Assembly: GCF_005280585.1 (NCBI RefSeq) | Contig: NZ_SZVO01000017.1 | Coordinates: forward strand, 118,668 to 182,667 | Length of the DNA: 64,000 nt | Origin: Dyadobacter frigoris | GTDB taxonomy: Bacteria > Bacteroidota > Bacteroidia > Cytophagales > Spirosomataceae | Direction: 5' to 3' | Shown here: positions 52,724 through 62,140 of the stretch, piece after piece | How the letters are laid out: every line of letters starts with the position of its first letter | Numbering within the stretch: position 1 is the stretch's first letter | Made by a program: the position numbers and the translations under genes | The notes under the pieces: generated by a model | The model's database searches: none | The model's input: only the letters and a program-made list of their open reading frames with translations | Told to the model about the DNA's origin: nothing

Positions 52724-54102
52724 ATGGAGAGCAAAGGGAAAAATGGATCCAAAAAAATGATTATTACTATAAATGTCTGACCCGTTATTTGAAATTTATT
52801 GTTCCGGAAGGATCCTCGGTACTGGAAATAGGTTGCGGCACCGGCTTTCTTTTAGAAAAGCTTAAACCTTCCCGGGGCGTTGGAATCGATGTGTCGCCAG
52901 AAATGATCAGTTATGCAGCAACCCATCGTGGAGAATATACATTTCATCTCATGGATGCTGAGAACATTTCGCTGGATGAAACCTTTGATTACGTTATTAT
53001 CAGCGATACGGTCGGCAGCTTTATCGACGTACAAAATGTCTTTGAACAGGTACAAAAGGTATGCAACGCACAGACGCGTCTGATTGTTACCTCTACCAAT
53101 TTTATTTGGCGACCGGTGCTAAATCTGGCAGAAAATTTTGGTCTGAAAATGCCGCAGAAAAGACAGAACTGGCTGGATATCGGCGATACTACAAATCTTC
53201 TTGAGCTGGCAGGTTTTGATGTGATTGACAACTACAAAAAGACTATTTTTCCGAAATACATTCCTTTGGTTTCTACATTCCTGAATAAATATGTCGGCAA
53301 TTTACCTTTGTTTAATGCCTTGGGACTCATTACCTGCCTGGTCGCCAGAAGCAAAAAGCACCAGCCAAAGCCGGCATTGGAGATCAGTGTCAGTGTTGTA
53401 ATTCCTGCCCGTAACGAAAAGGGTAACATCGAAGCACTTATCCGAAGAACGCCTCAAATGGGAAAACACACTGAAATTATTTTTGTAGAAGGAAATTCAA
53501 CCGATGACACCTGGGCCGAAATTCAGCGTTTGGGCACTTATTATAAGGAATTTTATGATATCAAATGGATTCAGCAGGATGGTAAGGGGAAAGGAGATGC
53601 GGTTAGAAAGGGATATAGCATTGCTACCGGCGATATTTTAATGATTCTGGATGCGGACATGACTGTGGCTCCCGAAGAGTTGCCCAAGTTTTTTAACGCA
53701 ATTGCCTCTGGAAAAGGAGAGTACATCAATGGGACGCGGCTTGTATATCCGATGGAAGATCAGGCGATGCAGTTTTTAAATTTACTGGGAAATAAGTTTT
53801 TTAGTATAGCTTTTTCATGGCTGTTGGGTCAGGATTTGAAAGACACACTTTGCGGGACCAAGGTTATGAGCCGGGAAAATTACCTGAAGCTGGCCGCAAA
53901 CCGCTCTTATTTTGGCGAATTTGATCCTTTCGGGGACTTTGACCTTATTTTTGGATCAGCAAAGCTCAATCTTAAATTTATTGAAGTCCCCATCAGGTAT
54001 AAGGCCCGTACGTATGGTGAAACCAATATTTCACGCTTCAAACATGGCTGGTTGCTTTTGAAAATGACTTTTTTTGCGCTCAATAAAATCAAGTTTATTT
54101 GA
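52720..54102 (+). CDS. Fusion of SAM-dependent methyltransferase and family-2 glycosyltransferase
   Basis: Started at MNGEQREKW (ATGA overlap with the preceding gene), 460 residues. Residues 1 to about 215 form a class-I methyltransferase with motif I VLEIGCGTGFLLEKL and GVGIDVSPEMISYA. From about residue 225 a GT2 (GT-A) domain follows, with ISVSVVIPARNEKGNIEAL, FVEGNSTDDTW and the DxD motif MILDADMTV. The product class would be a polyprenyl-phosphate-type sugar transferase joined to a methyltransferase. A similar layout occurs in other bacteria, but the substrate is unknown. There is no frameshift; the fusion is continuous. Confidence 0.85.
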   Translation: MNGEQREKWIQKNDYYYKCLTRYLKFIVPEGSSVLEIGCGTGFLLEKLKPSRGVGIDVSPEMISYAATHRGEYTFHLMDAENISLDETFDYVIISDTVGSFIDVQNVFEQVQKVCNAQTRLIVTSTNFIWRPVLNLAENFGLKMPQKRQNWLDIGDTTNLLELAGFDVIDNYKKTIFPKYIPLVSTFLNKYVGNLPLFNALGLITCLVARSKKHQPKPALEISVSVVIPARNEKGNIEALIRRTPQMGKHTEIIFVEGNSTDDTWAEIQRLGTYYKEFYDIKWIQQDGKGKGDAVRKGYSIATGDILMILDADMTVAPEELPKFFNAIASGKGEYINGTRLVYPMEDQAMQFLNLLGNKFFSIAFSWLLGQDLKDTLCGTKVMSRENYLKLAANRSYFGEFDPFGDFDLIFGSAKLNLKFIEVPIRYKARTYGETNISRFKHGWLLLKMTFFALNKIKFI

Positions 54103-54171
54103 TCGGTTGTTGAAATCTGATAGAAAAAACTTAAACTGCCAAAACTAACGACATTATATTTCACCGTTACA

Positions 54172-54187
54172 TTTGTCCGTTTCAATC
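54172..54187 (+). promoter_or_regulatory. Shared 16-bp motif upstream of the LytS/LytTR operon
   Basis: TTTGTCCGTTTCAATC occurs here 46 bases before the kinase ATG and identically at 63687-63702 upstream of the RND efflux operon. An ACCGTTAC half-site lies 13 bases upstream of the TCCGTTTC part, resembling the direct repeats bound by LytTR domains. It is probably the binding site of the LytTR regulator encoded just downstream (autoregulation). Confidence 0.6.
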
Positions 54188-54232
54188 AAAAAGCGTTGCC
54201 GATAATAGCTTTTGGTTTACTAATTTTAAAAT

Positions 54233-55273
54233 ATGAGACCATCGCTTCCAATTCAAAACCTTCACCGGCTGACGCTTTTGATGACTACTTTCATCAATTT
54301 ATTTGTGTTTGTTATTTTGTTGATCAGTCATGTTGAAACGATTACTTTTGTTATCGGCACATTCTTTCGGGGATTTGTTTTGATTTACCTGCTGGGCCTT
54401 GCCAATATTTTCACCTTGCATCTTGTACACTCAAAATATGCCGGGTCTGCAAAAAGGGCGAACCTGCTGAGGTATTTATTGGGAACGCTTTTGTGTTTTG
54501 GTATTTATGTAATACTTACAGTGGTATTTGCATATTTGTCAGGCAGACAAAATGAGCTGTTTGACCAAAAAATTATCACCATTCAGTTCATTTCCTACGT
54601 TATTTTTACCACGTTAACCATAGTTATGCAGAATCAGGTGCTTTTGCAACATAGCAAAGCGCAGGCGGAACTTGAAAATATGCAGCTGAAAGCAGCAGTT
54701 AGTGAAGCTTCAAACCTGCTTTTGAGACAGCAAATACATCCTCATTTTCTTTTTAATTCACTGACAATCTTAAAATCCCTTTATAAGAAAGATGCGGCGA
54801 AAGGCGAGTTTTATTTAACAATGCTGGCCAGTTTTCTCAGAGCGTCCATCTCCAATCACTCTTCAAGGATTTCTGTCCTTCAAACTGAGCTGATGCTGTG
54901 CATGGATTATATGGAAATGCAGAAAATCAGGTTTGGCAGCGCCGTTGAATATCATGTTGACGTCTCTGAGCAGGCAAAATCGAAATTTGTACCATTTTTT
55001 GCCATTCAGGTTTTGCTTGAAAATGCGCTTAAACACAATGCTTTCACGGAGGCAGATCCGTTGAAAATCAACGTTTCAGATCATGATGGATATATAACCG
55101 TTGAAAATAATCTTCAGATAAAACTGAATAAGGAAGTATCAACGGGTCTGGGACTGGCAAATCTGGCTGAACGGTATCAGCTTTTATCGGGTGATCAGAT
55201 CAGTATAAAGCAAAGTTCAGAAAGCTTTTCAGTAACGATTAAGATGTATGAGAATGAAAATTGTAATCATTGA
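54233..55273 (+). CDS. LytS-type sensor histidine kinase
   Basis: A 346-residue protein with four TM segments in the first 140 residues, then a coiled linker and the His_kinase domain (LRQQIHPHFLFNSLTILKSL) with an HATPase_c domain (LLENALKHNAF and GLGLANLAERYQLL). There is no separate sensor domain. It overlaps the regulator gene by 20 bases. As part of a LytS/LytTR pair it probably responds to a membrane or envelope state. The motif shared with the RND operon suggests efflux as a target. Confidence 0.9.
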   Translation: MRPSLPIQNLHRLTLLMTTFINLFVFVILLISHVETITFVIGTFFRGFVLIYLLGLANIFTLHLVHSKYAGSAKRANLLRYLLGTLLCFGIYVILTVVFAYLSGRQNELFDQKIITIQFISYVIFTTLTIVMQNQVLLQHSKAQAELENMQLKAAVSEASNLLLRQQIHPHFLFNSLTILKSLYKKDAAKGEFYLTMLASFLRASISNHSSRISVLQTELMLCMDYMEMQKIRFGSAVEYHVDVSEQAKSKFVPFFAIQVLLENALKHNAFTEADPLKINVSDHDGYITVENNLQIKLNKEVSTGLGLANLAERYQLLSGDQISIKQSSESFSVTIKMYENENCNH

Positions 55274-56018
55274 AGATGAAAAGCTGACGGCAGAAGATCT
55301 GGCAGAAACCATTATTCAGGCAGAGCCGGAAAGCCAGATCGTTGCCATATTGCAGTCAGTGAAGGAATCAACCGATTATTTCAAAAATAATCAGGCTCCG
55401 GATTTGATTTTTAGTGATATCCAGCTTGGCGATGGACTCAGCTTCGAGGTTTTTTCGCAGGTACATTTGACGACTCCGGTGATATTTTGCACCGCCTTTG
55501 ACGAATATGCTATGAAGGCTTTTAAAGCTAACGGCATTGATTATTTATTAAAACCATTCACATTAACTTCTGTGCAAGCTGCTTTGCAAAAATTTCATAA
55601 CCTGAAGCGTCCGGTTGCCGGTGCCAAAGATAACTACCTCCAGGACTTTATTCGGGAATTTTCAGTTCAATATCAGCCCAGACAGTCTTCCATTCTGGTG
55701 TATTATAAAGATATGATCCTGCCGATTAAAATGGAAGATATAGCTTTGTTTTATGTTGAAAATGAAATTACACATCTTCTAACCTTTGACCAGAAACTTT
55801 ATTATCCCAAAAACAATCTGGATGAGCTCGAAAAAGTAACCGGCAATCAATTTTTCCGGGCCAACAGACAATGCCTTTTAAGCAGAAGGAGTGTGGTGAA
55901 TGCATCGAGCTATCTATCCAGGAAATTATCGGTCGCTGTTTCGGTTCCGTTTAATGATATTATTACTGTTAGTAAAGAGAAAACTCCGCAGTTTCTGGCC
56001 TGGTTATCGGGACATTGA
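55254..56018 (+). CDS. LytTR-family response regulator
   Basis: Started at MKIVIIEDEK (254 residues); an ATG two codons upstream is possible. The receiver domain has the phospho-Asp in LIFSDIQLGDG and the Lys in YLLKPFTL. The C-terminal LytTR DNA-binding domain runs from about residue 150 (ILPIKMEDIALFYVENEITH, FFRANRQCLLSRRSV). It is translationally coupled to the kinase gene. The direct-repeat-like CCGTT motifs upstream of the kinase gene and of the RND operon are its likely targets. Confidence 0.92.
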   Translation: MKIVIIEDEKLTAEDLAETIIQAEPESQIVAILQSVKESTDYFKNNQAPDLIFSDIQLGDGLSFEVFSQVHLTTPVIFCTAFDEYAMKAFKANGIDYLLKPFTLTSVQAALQKFHNLKRPVAGAKDNYLQDFIREFSVQYQPRQSSILVYYKDMILPIKMEDIALFYVENEITHLLTFDQKLYYPKNNLDELEKVTGNQFFRANRQCLLSRRSVVNASSYLSRKLSVAVSVPFNDIITVSKEKTPQFLAWLSGH

Positions 56019-56150
56019 ATGTTATGTCCCAGGTTTTTAGCTGTTTGGCTGCTTTTTTATGTATTTCTTGATGCTATAAATGAAAGGAAACATAGTGACA
56101 GGCATCCATTATGCCGAAGGGGAATTATCCTGGTATCTTGAAGTTTTGAT

Positions 56151-57827
56151 TTAAAACCGGCGGTAATTCCAGCTCAGCCCGCCTTGCCAGCCAAGCCATG
56201 CCTGTGCGTTCTGGCCGACTTTAAACCGAAAAAATCCTTTGTCGGCAAAGGACTGGTAATCGGTTTTGAATTCTTTTTGTTGGGAAGAAAAAAGAGAAAA
56301 TGATGGCCCCGCGTTCAGTGAGAATTGCTTGCTTAGCTTAATATCCAAACCGGTTTGAAGGCGATAAACGATTGGCTGGTTTGTCCATTTTCCCAGATAA
56401 ATGCTCTGATGGGTTATTTCAGTATTGAATTTCAGGTTTTTGTTTAAAATAAATTCATGGCCAAAACCAAAGCCAAAGATGTTTGCTTTATGTCTGATAT
56501 TCATAGACGAGCCAACAATGAAGATATTATACAATTTGCTGTTTCCTGATTTCCAGGCTATATTCCACGGTACAAGTTCATTAGCGTAAAGGGAAACCTG
56601 GCCACTTCCTTTTTTTACAATATTGAGAAAACCAATGCTGTAACCGGAAGAAGTGTCAGAAAGGTTAACCATTCCGATCTGAACGCCTTTTAGATTTTTA
56701 GCATAATTAAATACCGCAGCCACTTGCAAGCCTCTCATGTTTTTGCCGCTGATATTGCCCAGCGAGCTTATTTGTGCGCCATGGATGCCACCTCTGGCAA
56801 AGTTTCCGGCACCAGAAATTTGAACACCCTTCACAAGGCCATGGACAAAACCTCCAGCTCCGGATAACTGTACTCCGCTCAATGAGTCCATAATCTGGTT
56901 ATAAATGCCCACGATTTGTAAGCCTTTGAAATTTCCGGCAACAGCATTAAATGTCGTTGCCATCTGTAAGTACCTGGCGTCTTTTTTGGATATATTAAAA
57001 AGCCCACCGATCTCGACCCCATTCACACCGGCCGTGTAACCTCCATAGATATTTAATGAAAATTTGTTGGTTATCTGCGGGCTTAACCTCCCATGTGTGC
57101 TTAAACCAGGAGTCAGGGAAGCCTGGAATGGAAGAGCAATAAAAAAATTGCTCAGGTTACGACTTTGCGCACGCAGGCGTGATGAAACCAATAATCTTGC
57201 GAGCCAAAAATGACTTTTCTCTGAATTTGTAATAACCAATGTATCCAGATCAATGGCTTTTGGGTAGATAAAAACCTTGATACCTGAATCGGTTTCAGAG
57301 TTAACAACGATTGAAGTATCCGCATAACCTATTTTGCTGAATGTCAGTGTATACGGGAAAGTTCTGTCGTGAAATCGGAGTTTAAATAAACCTGCGTCAT
57401 CAGTTAAATCGGAAACCAGTTGCTGTTTGGAATATACGCTGGCATAATCCACTTCTTTTTTTGTTTCAAAATCAAGGACCTGACCAGTAATATGGTAATA
57501 TTTTTCTTTCGGTGCTCTTTGAATAATAATATAGTTGCCCTTCTCCCTAAGCAAATATTTCCCCTGCAACATAATTTCCAAAACCCGTTTAACAGATACA
57601 GATTTTACTGAAACCGATACAAGGCTGTCGCCGGGCACTATGTCACTATTGTAGCTGAATGCAAATTTACCCTGCTCTTCAATCAATTTTAAAACTTGCG
57701 CAACAGGCTGGTTTCTTACCGAAACCGAAATATTTTCATTTAGTAATTTCTGCGCGTGACAAGCTGGTAACAGAAAAAAAAATGTTACCAGTGCAGTTAA
57801 ACAGAAAATAAGGCAGAGTCGGTTCAT
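56151..57827 (-). CDS. STN-domain exported protein with LA_2272-like surface repeats
   Basis: A 558-residue protein with signal peptide (ending near PACHAQ). Residues about 30-100 form an STN (secretin/TonB N-terminus) domain (NQPVAQVLKLIEEQGKFAFS, LEIMLQGKYLLREKGNYIII), followed by a carboxypeptidase-regulatory-like domain. At about residues 280-400 a tandem of some six units follows with the pattern (K/S/R)G(V/L)Q(I/V/L)..(G/A).(G/F)N, e.g. SGVQLSGAGG, KGVQISGAGN, HGAQISSLGN, RGLQVAAVFN. The C-terminus looks like a beta-barrel and ends in YRRF. Such proteins usually neighbour FecI/FecR or TonB genes; none is here. A terminator hairpin abuts its start codon. Confidence 0.85.
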   Translation of the reverse strand: MNRLCLIFCLTALVTFFFLLPACHAQKLLNENISVSVRNQPVAQVLKLIEEQGKFAFSYNSDIVPGDSLVSVSVKSVSVKRVLEIMLQGKYLLREKGNYIIIQRAPKEKYYHITGQVLDFETKKEVDYASVYSKQQLVSDLTDDAGLFKLRFHDRTFPYTLTFSKIGYADTSIVVNSETDSGIKVFIYPKAIDLDTLVITNSEKSHFWLARLLVSSRLRAQSRNLSNFFIALPFQASLTPGLSTHGRLSPQITNKFSLNIYGGYTAGVNGVEIGGLFNISKKDARYLQMATTFNAVAGNFKGLQIVGIYNQIMDSLSGVQLSGAGGFVHGLVKGVQISGAGNFARGGIHGAQISSLGNISGKNMRGLQVAAVFNYAKNLKGVQIGMVNLSDTSSGYSIGFLNIVKKGSGQVSLYANELVPWNIAWKSGNSKLYNIFIVGSSMNIRHKANIFGFGFGHEFILNKNLKFNTEITHQSIYLGKWTNQPIVYRLQTGLDIKLSKQFSLNAGPSFSLFSSQQKEFKTDYQSFADKGFFRFKVGQNAQAWLGWQGGLSWNYRRF

Positions 57828-57829
57828 AT

Positions 57830-57861
57830 AAAAAGGGCGCTATCAATAAAGCGCCCTTTTT
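57830..57861 (-). terminator. Strong intrinsic terminator abutting the STN gene start
   Basis: On the minus strand AAAAAGGGCGCT pairs perfectly with AGCGCCCTTTTT around an 8-base loop. It lies between the RND stop (57934) and the STN-gene ATG (57827), with only two bases between the T-run and the ATG. It should end the RND operon transcript. If the STN gene is transcribed through it, the hairpin would also cover the ribosome-binding region. Confidence 0.8.
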
Positions 57862-57933
57862 CGTGATATTTGTTTCGGGTCGCCATTCAAAGTAAGCGAA
57901 TTTTAATGAATCTACTATTTAATATGAATGGTT

Positions 57934-60900
57934 CTATGCCTTGTAAATCATAAGAGCTTCGGTTTGCGGTTGCGGTTTCTTTGCAAACCGGACAATCAGC
58001 TTTTCAATGATCAAATACATAGACGGCACTACAAAAAGCGTTAGTAACATTGAGCTGGTCAGGCCGCCTATGATCACCCAGGCCATGCCGTTTTTCACTT
58101 CCGAACCTGGTCCGCTGGCAAGTGCAATGGGCAGCATCCCCAGGATCATCGCAAGCGTTGTCATCAGGATCGGACGCAGCCTTTCCTTGCCTGCTTCAAT
58201 CAGCGCATCATGCGCCGAATGCCCTTTGCTTTTGAGCTCATTGGTGAAATCTACAATTAAAATGGCATTTTTTGACACAAGCCCAAGCAGCATGATCACA
58301 CCGATGATAGAGAAAATATTAAGTGTTTCCATTGTTAATGCAAGAGCCAGAAATGCACCGATCAAAGCTACCGGTATTGAAAATAATACGACAAACGGGT
58401 ATATCAGGCTTTCATAAAGCGCTACCATGATCAGGTAAACCAGCAGAATAGCAGTCACCAAAGCCGTTCCCAGGCTTCCAAATGCATCTCCCTGGTTTTT
58501 GGTATCACCCAAATATTCGATCGTAACACCCTCTGGCAGTTTTATTTTGGCGGCTTTCAGCGCTATCTCGTCGGAAACAGATCCAATCGGCCGGCCTACG
58601 ACATTGGCATTGACGGTGATAGCGTTCAGACGGTTGTTGCGCTGCAATACACTTTCTCCCAGGCCATCGCCGACCTGGGCAAACTGGCTTAATACAAAGC
58701 TTTGCCCGTCACTATTGGCAAAAGAAAGGTTTTTAACATTGCTGATCTGGGAGCGGTTATACTGGTCCAGGCCAATTTTGATATCATATTCATTGCCAGA
58801 CTGCTTGAATTTACTTTTATCATCACCGCTGAAAGCGTTTTGCAGGGCACCGCCAACCTGGCTTGCATCAAGACCCAGTAATGTCATTTTTTCACGGTCA
58901 AGTTTTACATCCACTTCCTGCTTTTGATCCTTCACAGACAACTCAACGAACTGCGTTCCGGGAATGCTGGCAATGGTATCTTTGAACTGAGCTGCCACTT
59001 TTCTTACCTCGGCCAGGTTTATTCCTTTAATGGCAACCTGAATCGGTGCTGAACTTTGTCCGGATATGCTTGTAGCCGCAGAAGATACTTTGATTCCCGG
59101 AATGATTGCGCTGATTTCCTGCTGCATTTTCAGCCCAAATTCACCCGGCGTAAAGTTCCTTTCCTTTTTATCGACCAGACTCACCGTTAATTCAGCCAGA
59201 TTACCGTTGTTGGCCGCCCCTGAAACACTTCCCGATACAAAACCAATACTTGAAAAAACATTGATAACCTCAGGTTTTTGCATGATCATTTTTTCAACCT
59301 GCTGTGTTACCATATTGGTCTGATAAATACTGGCAGAAGGATCCAGCTCAATTTTCATGATCAGCTCTCCCTGGTCTGCGGCAGGAATAAAAGTCGCACC
59401 GATAAAGCCTTTGCCAAGAAGCATCAGGGATCCGGCAATAAGAATGATCACACCCGAAAGCAGCCAGCGTTTTTTTCCAAGCGCAATTTCAAGAAGATAA
59501 GCATAATCATCTTTCAACTGGTCAATAAAGCGCTCAAAACCAAGGTTGATCTTTCCCCAGAGCGTTTTTGGATTCATCACTTCAATCTTTCCAAATCTGC
59601 TTGCAAGTAGTGGTGTTACGGTAAAGGAAACAAAAAGGCTCATCAGTGTGGAAATAACCACAACCAGTGAAAATTCACGAAGAATGGAGCCGATAATACC
59701 ACCAGAAAGTGCCAGGGGAAGAAACACAACGACATCTACGAGCGTAATGGCAAGGGCAGTGAAACCGATTTCGCTTCGCCCGTCCAGTGCTGCCTTTTTT
59801 CTGTCCGAACCCATTTCCAGATGCCGGTAAATATTTTCCAGGACCACAATGGAATCATCCACCAAAATACCCACAACTAGCGAAAGCGCCATCAGTGACA
59901 TCATGTTCAGCGAAAAACCAAGAAAATACATCACGATAAATGTTGGAATAATCGAGCACGGAAGCGCGATTAAAACAAACATGGAACTTCTGAAGCTATG
60001 CAAAAATGCAAGCATGACAAGTCCTACAATGATAATAGCCAGCACGAGATCCTCCATCACCGCATGGGCGGATGAAAGTGTATAGGTGCTCTGATCGCTG
60101 GAAACTTCAAATTTTATGTCCTGGGATTTAAACTGGCTTTCCAAAGAAGCGAATTTTTCTTTCACCAGCCGGCTGACGTCAACCGCATTGGCATCAGACT
60201 GTTTAATCAGCTGTATTCCAATGGAAGGGGCACCGTTAATATGATTGATAGCGGTCGTCTTAGCCGTAGCATCCACTACTTCGGCAACATTTTCAAGATA
60301 AACTTTTCCACCTTTCCGGTCGTTTGAAACGATAAGCTTTCTGATCTGCTGGACTGAATTTACATTAGCATCATAACGGATCGAAAACTGCTGGTTTTTG
60401 GTTTCAATCTGACCGGCCGGAAAGGACTGGTTTGCCTTTGCCACGGCCATAGTGACCTGGGCAATGCTTAAATTGTATGCTTTCAGTCTGGCCTGATCAA
60501 CATTAACCTGTATTTCCCGCTCATCACCGCCAATAATATTAACCTGGCCAACACCCTGGATGTTTTGCAAAAGCGGGCGCACCTGAAGATCAATCAAATC
60601 GTACAATTCCCTCGGCGCAAGTTTTGATGTCACCCCGGCTTTGATCACCGGAGTTTCTTCCAGGCTAATTTTGTTAACAATAGGCTTGTCGATATTATCA
60701 GGCAGCTCATTTTGGGCCTGATCGGCTTTACGCTGAATGTCGCGCTCGGCTTTGTCTACATCGGCATCACTTTTCAGCGTTACCGAAATCTGGGATACTC
60801 CCTCCTGGGACGTCGAGCTGATCTGGTCAAGACCTTCAATGGAAGCAAAGGCGTCTTCAAGCTTTTTGGTTACCGAACTTTCCACTTCTGCTGCCGAGGC

Positions 60901-61059
60901 TCCCGGATAAAGTGTGCTGACACTGACGACGTTGACCTGGATTTTTGGCAGTAAATTGTAGTTGAGCTGAAAATAGCTCTGTACGCCAAAAAGTATAAGT
61001 ACAGTAAATATGACAACGATTAATAAGGGCCGTTTAACGGCTATTTCTGAGATTGACAT
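57934..61059 (-). CDS. RND efflux permease, HAE1/AcrB-like
   Basis: A 1041-residue permease with an intact TM4 pair in GILVDDSIVVLEN and the TM10 Lys in LGLVSKNAILIVDFTNE, so it is a canonical proton-driven HAE1 pump. Two periplasmic porter loops and twelve TM helices are in the usual positions. It lies 10 bases after the adaptor gene and is last in a TolC-adaptor-permease operon. The LytTR-type motif upstream of the operon suggests control by the LytS/LytTR pair. Confidence 0.94.
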   Translation of the reverse strand: MSISEIAVKRPLLIVVIFTVLILFGVQSYFQLNYNLLPKIQVNVVSVSTLYPGASAAEVESSVTKKLEDAFASIEGLDQISSTSQEGVSQISVTLKSDADVDKAERDIQRKADQAQNELPDNIDKPIVNKISLEETPVIKAGVTSKLAPRELYDLIDLQVRPLLQNIQGVGQVNIIGGDEREIQVNVDQARLKAYNLSIAQVTMAVAKANQSFPAGQIETKNQQFSIRYDANVNSVQQIRKLIVSNDRKGGKVYLENVAEVVDATAKTTAINHINGAPSIGIQLIKQSDANAVDVSRLVKEKFASLESQFKSQDIKFEVSSDQSTYTLSSAHAVMEDLVLAIIIVGLVMLAFLHSFRSSMFVLIALPCSIIPTFIVMYFLGFSLNMMSLMALSLVVGILVDDSIVVLENIYRHLEMGSDRKKAALDGRSEIGFTALAITLVDVVVFLPLALSGGIIGSILREFSLVVVISTLMSLFVSFTVTPLLASRFGKIEVMNPKTLWGKINLGFERFIDQLKDDYAYLLEIALGKKRWLLSGVIILIAGSLMLLGKGFIGATFIPAADQGELIMKIELDPSASIYQTNMVTQQVEKMIMQKPEVINVFSSIGFVSGSVSGAANNGNLAELTVSLVDKKERNFTPGEFGLKMQQEISAIIPGIKVSSAATSISGQSSAPIQVAIKGINLAEVRKVAAQFKDTIASIPGTQFVELSVKDQKQEVDVKLDREKMTLLGLDASQVGGALQNAFSGDDKSKFKQSGNEYDIKIGLDQYNRSQISNVKNLSFANSDGQSFVLSQFAQVGDGLGESVLQRNNRLNAITVNANVVGRPIGSVSDEIALKAAKIKLPEGVTIEYLGDTKNQGDAFGSLGTALVTAILLVYLIMVALYESLIYPFVVLFSIPVALIGAFLALALTMETLNIFSIIGVIMLLGLVSKNAILIVDFTNELKSKGHSAHDALIEAGKERLRPILMTTLAMILGMLPIALASGPGSEVKNGMAWVIIGGLTSSMLLTLFVVPSMYLIIEKLIVRFAKKPQPQTEALMIYKA

Positions 61060-61069
61060 GCCGTTTCGA

Positions 61070-62131
61070 TTAATTTGATAAACTGACTTCGCTTCCGTTT
61101 TTTAAGTTGATCTGTCCGGAGGTAACTACGCGGTCTGCGGCTTTCAAACCGCTGATAATTTCAATAAATCCCTCCGTTTCTCTTCCGGGCTGCACGGATT
61201 TTAAGGTTACCCGGTTATCTTCTCCGATGACATACACAGAGGCATTTTTTACACTTTCAGTAAGTGCTTCGCGGGGAATAACCAGGATCGTTTGTTTTGA
61301 CTTACGGGAAAAATCAGCGTAAACAAAGGTTCCGGAGCGTAGCGGCGACTGTGAGGTATTGTCGATCATAATTTCTGCTAAATAGTTATGCGTAGCATCA
61401 GCCTGAGGGCTGATAAAACTAACCTTGCCCGGAAATACCACGTCAGGATATACGTCTGTTGTGATTTTAACAGATTGACCTGTTTTAATTTGATAAACCT
61501 CTGCTTCGGTAAGGTTTACCTGCACTTTGGTCCGGGTAAGATTGATGATGGTTGCTATCTCTGAACCCGCATTTGCGAAGACCCCTTCTTCCATATTTTT
61601 TGTCGAAATAGTGCCGCTCGTTGGTGCTTTAACCGAAGCATCTGCCAGCTGTTTTTTAATCTGATCAACCTGGACCTGCGCATCATTATAATTTTGGCGG
61701 ATCTCTGATAGTTTTTCCCTTGTGGTTGCTTTCCCTTCCAGAAGTTCAGTATAGGTTTGTACATCTGCTTTCAATTTGGCAAGAGAACTCCCGGCTTTTT
61801 GAAGATCAAGCTGGGCAGTTCTGTTATCCATAACGGCCAGCACCTGTCCCTGACGCACCTGATCACCAAGTTCGAAACGTACTTTTTGCAGAATCCCGCT
61901 GCTGGTTGTGATCACTTTTGATTCTTTAAAAGGAGCCAGATTCCCTGTTTTGATAATGCTTAATTCCAAAAGCTGCTCTTTTGCCGCAGCATATTTAACC
62001 GGGATTTTAACTGCTATTTTTTTCTGAGGCGTATTATTTTCATCGATCTGCTTTTTGTTGGCCGTGAGTTTATAAGTGATCAGAAGAATCACCGCGAGAA
62101 GGCCGATTGATATAATGTATTTGCGTTTCAT
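61070..62131 (-). CDS. RND periplasmic adaptor (membrane-fusion protein)
   Basis: A 353-residue protein anchored by an N-terminal hydrophobic segment (YIISIGLLAVILLITYKL), without a lipobox Cys. It has the lipoyl halves (SGILQKVRFELGDQVRQGQV and VKAPTSGTISTKNMEEGVFA) around a helical hairpin, then beta-barrel and membrane-proximal domains. It lies between TolC and permease with gaps of 9 and 10 bases. Confidence 0.92.
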   Translation of the reverse strand: MKRKYIISIGLLAVILLITYKLTANKKQIDENNTPQKKIAVKIPVKYAAAKEQLLELSIIKTGNLAPFKESKVITTSSGILQKVRFELGDQVRQGQVLAVMDNRTAQLDLQKAGSSLAKLKADVQTYTELLEGKATTREKLSEIRQNYNDAQVQVDQIKKQLADASVKAPTSGTISTKNMEEGVFANAGSEIATIINLTRTKVQVNLTEAEVYQIKTGQSVKITTDVYPDVVFPGKVSFISPQADATHNYLAEIMIDNTSQSPLRSGTFVYADFSRKSKQTILVIPREALTESVKNASVYVIGEDNRVTLKSVQPGRETEGFIEIISGLKAADRVVTSGQINLKNGSEVSLSN

Positions 62132-62140
62132 GATGTATTT

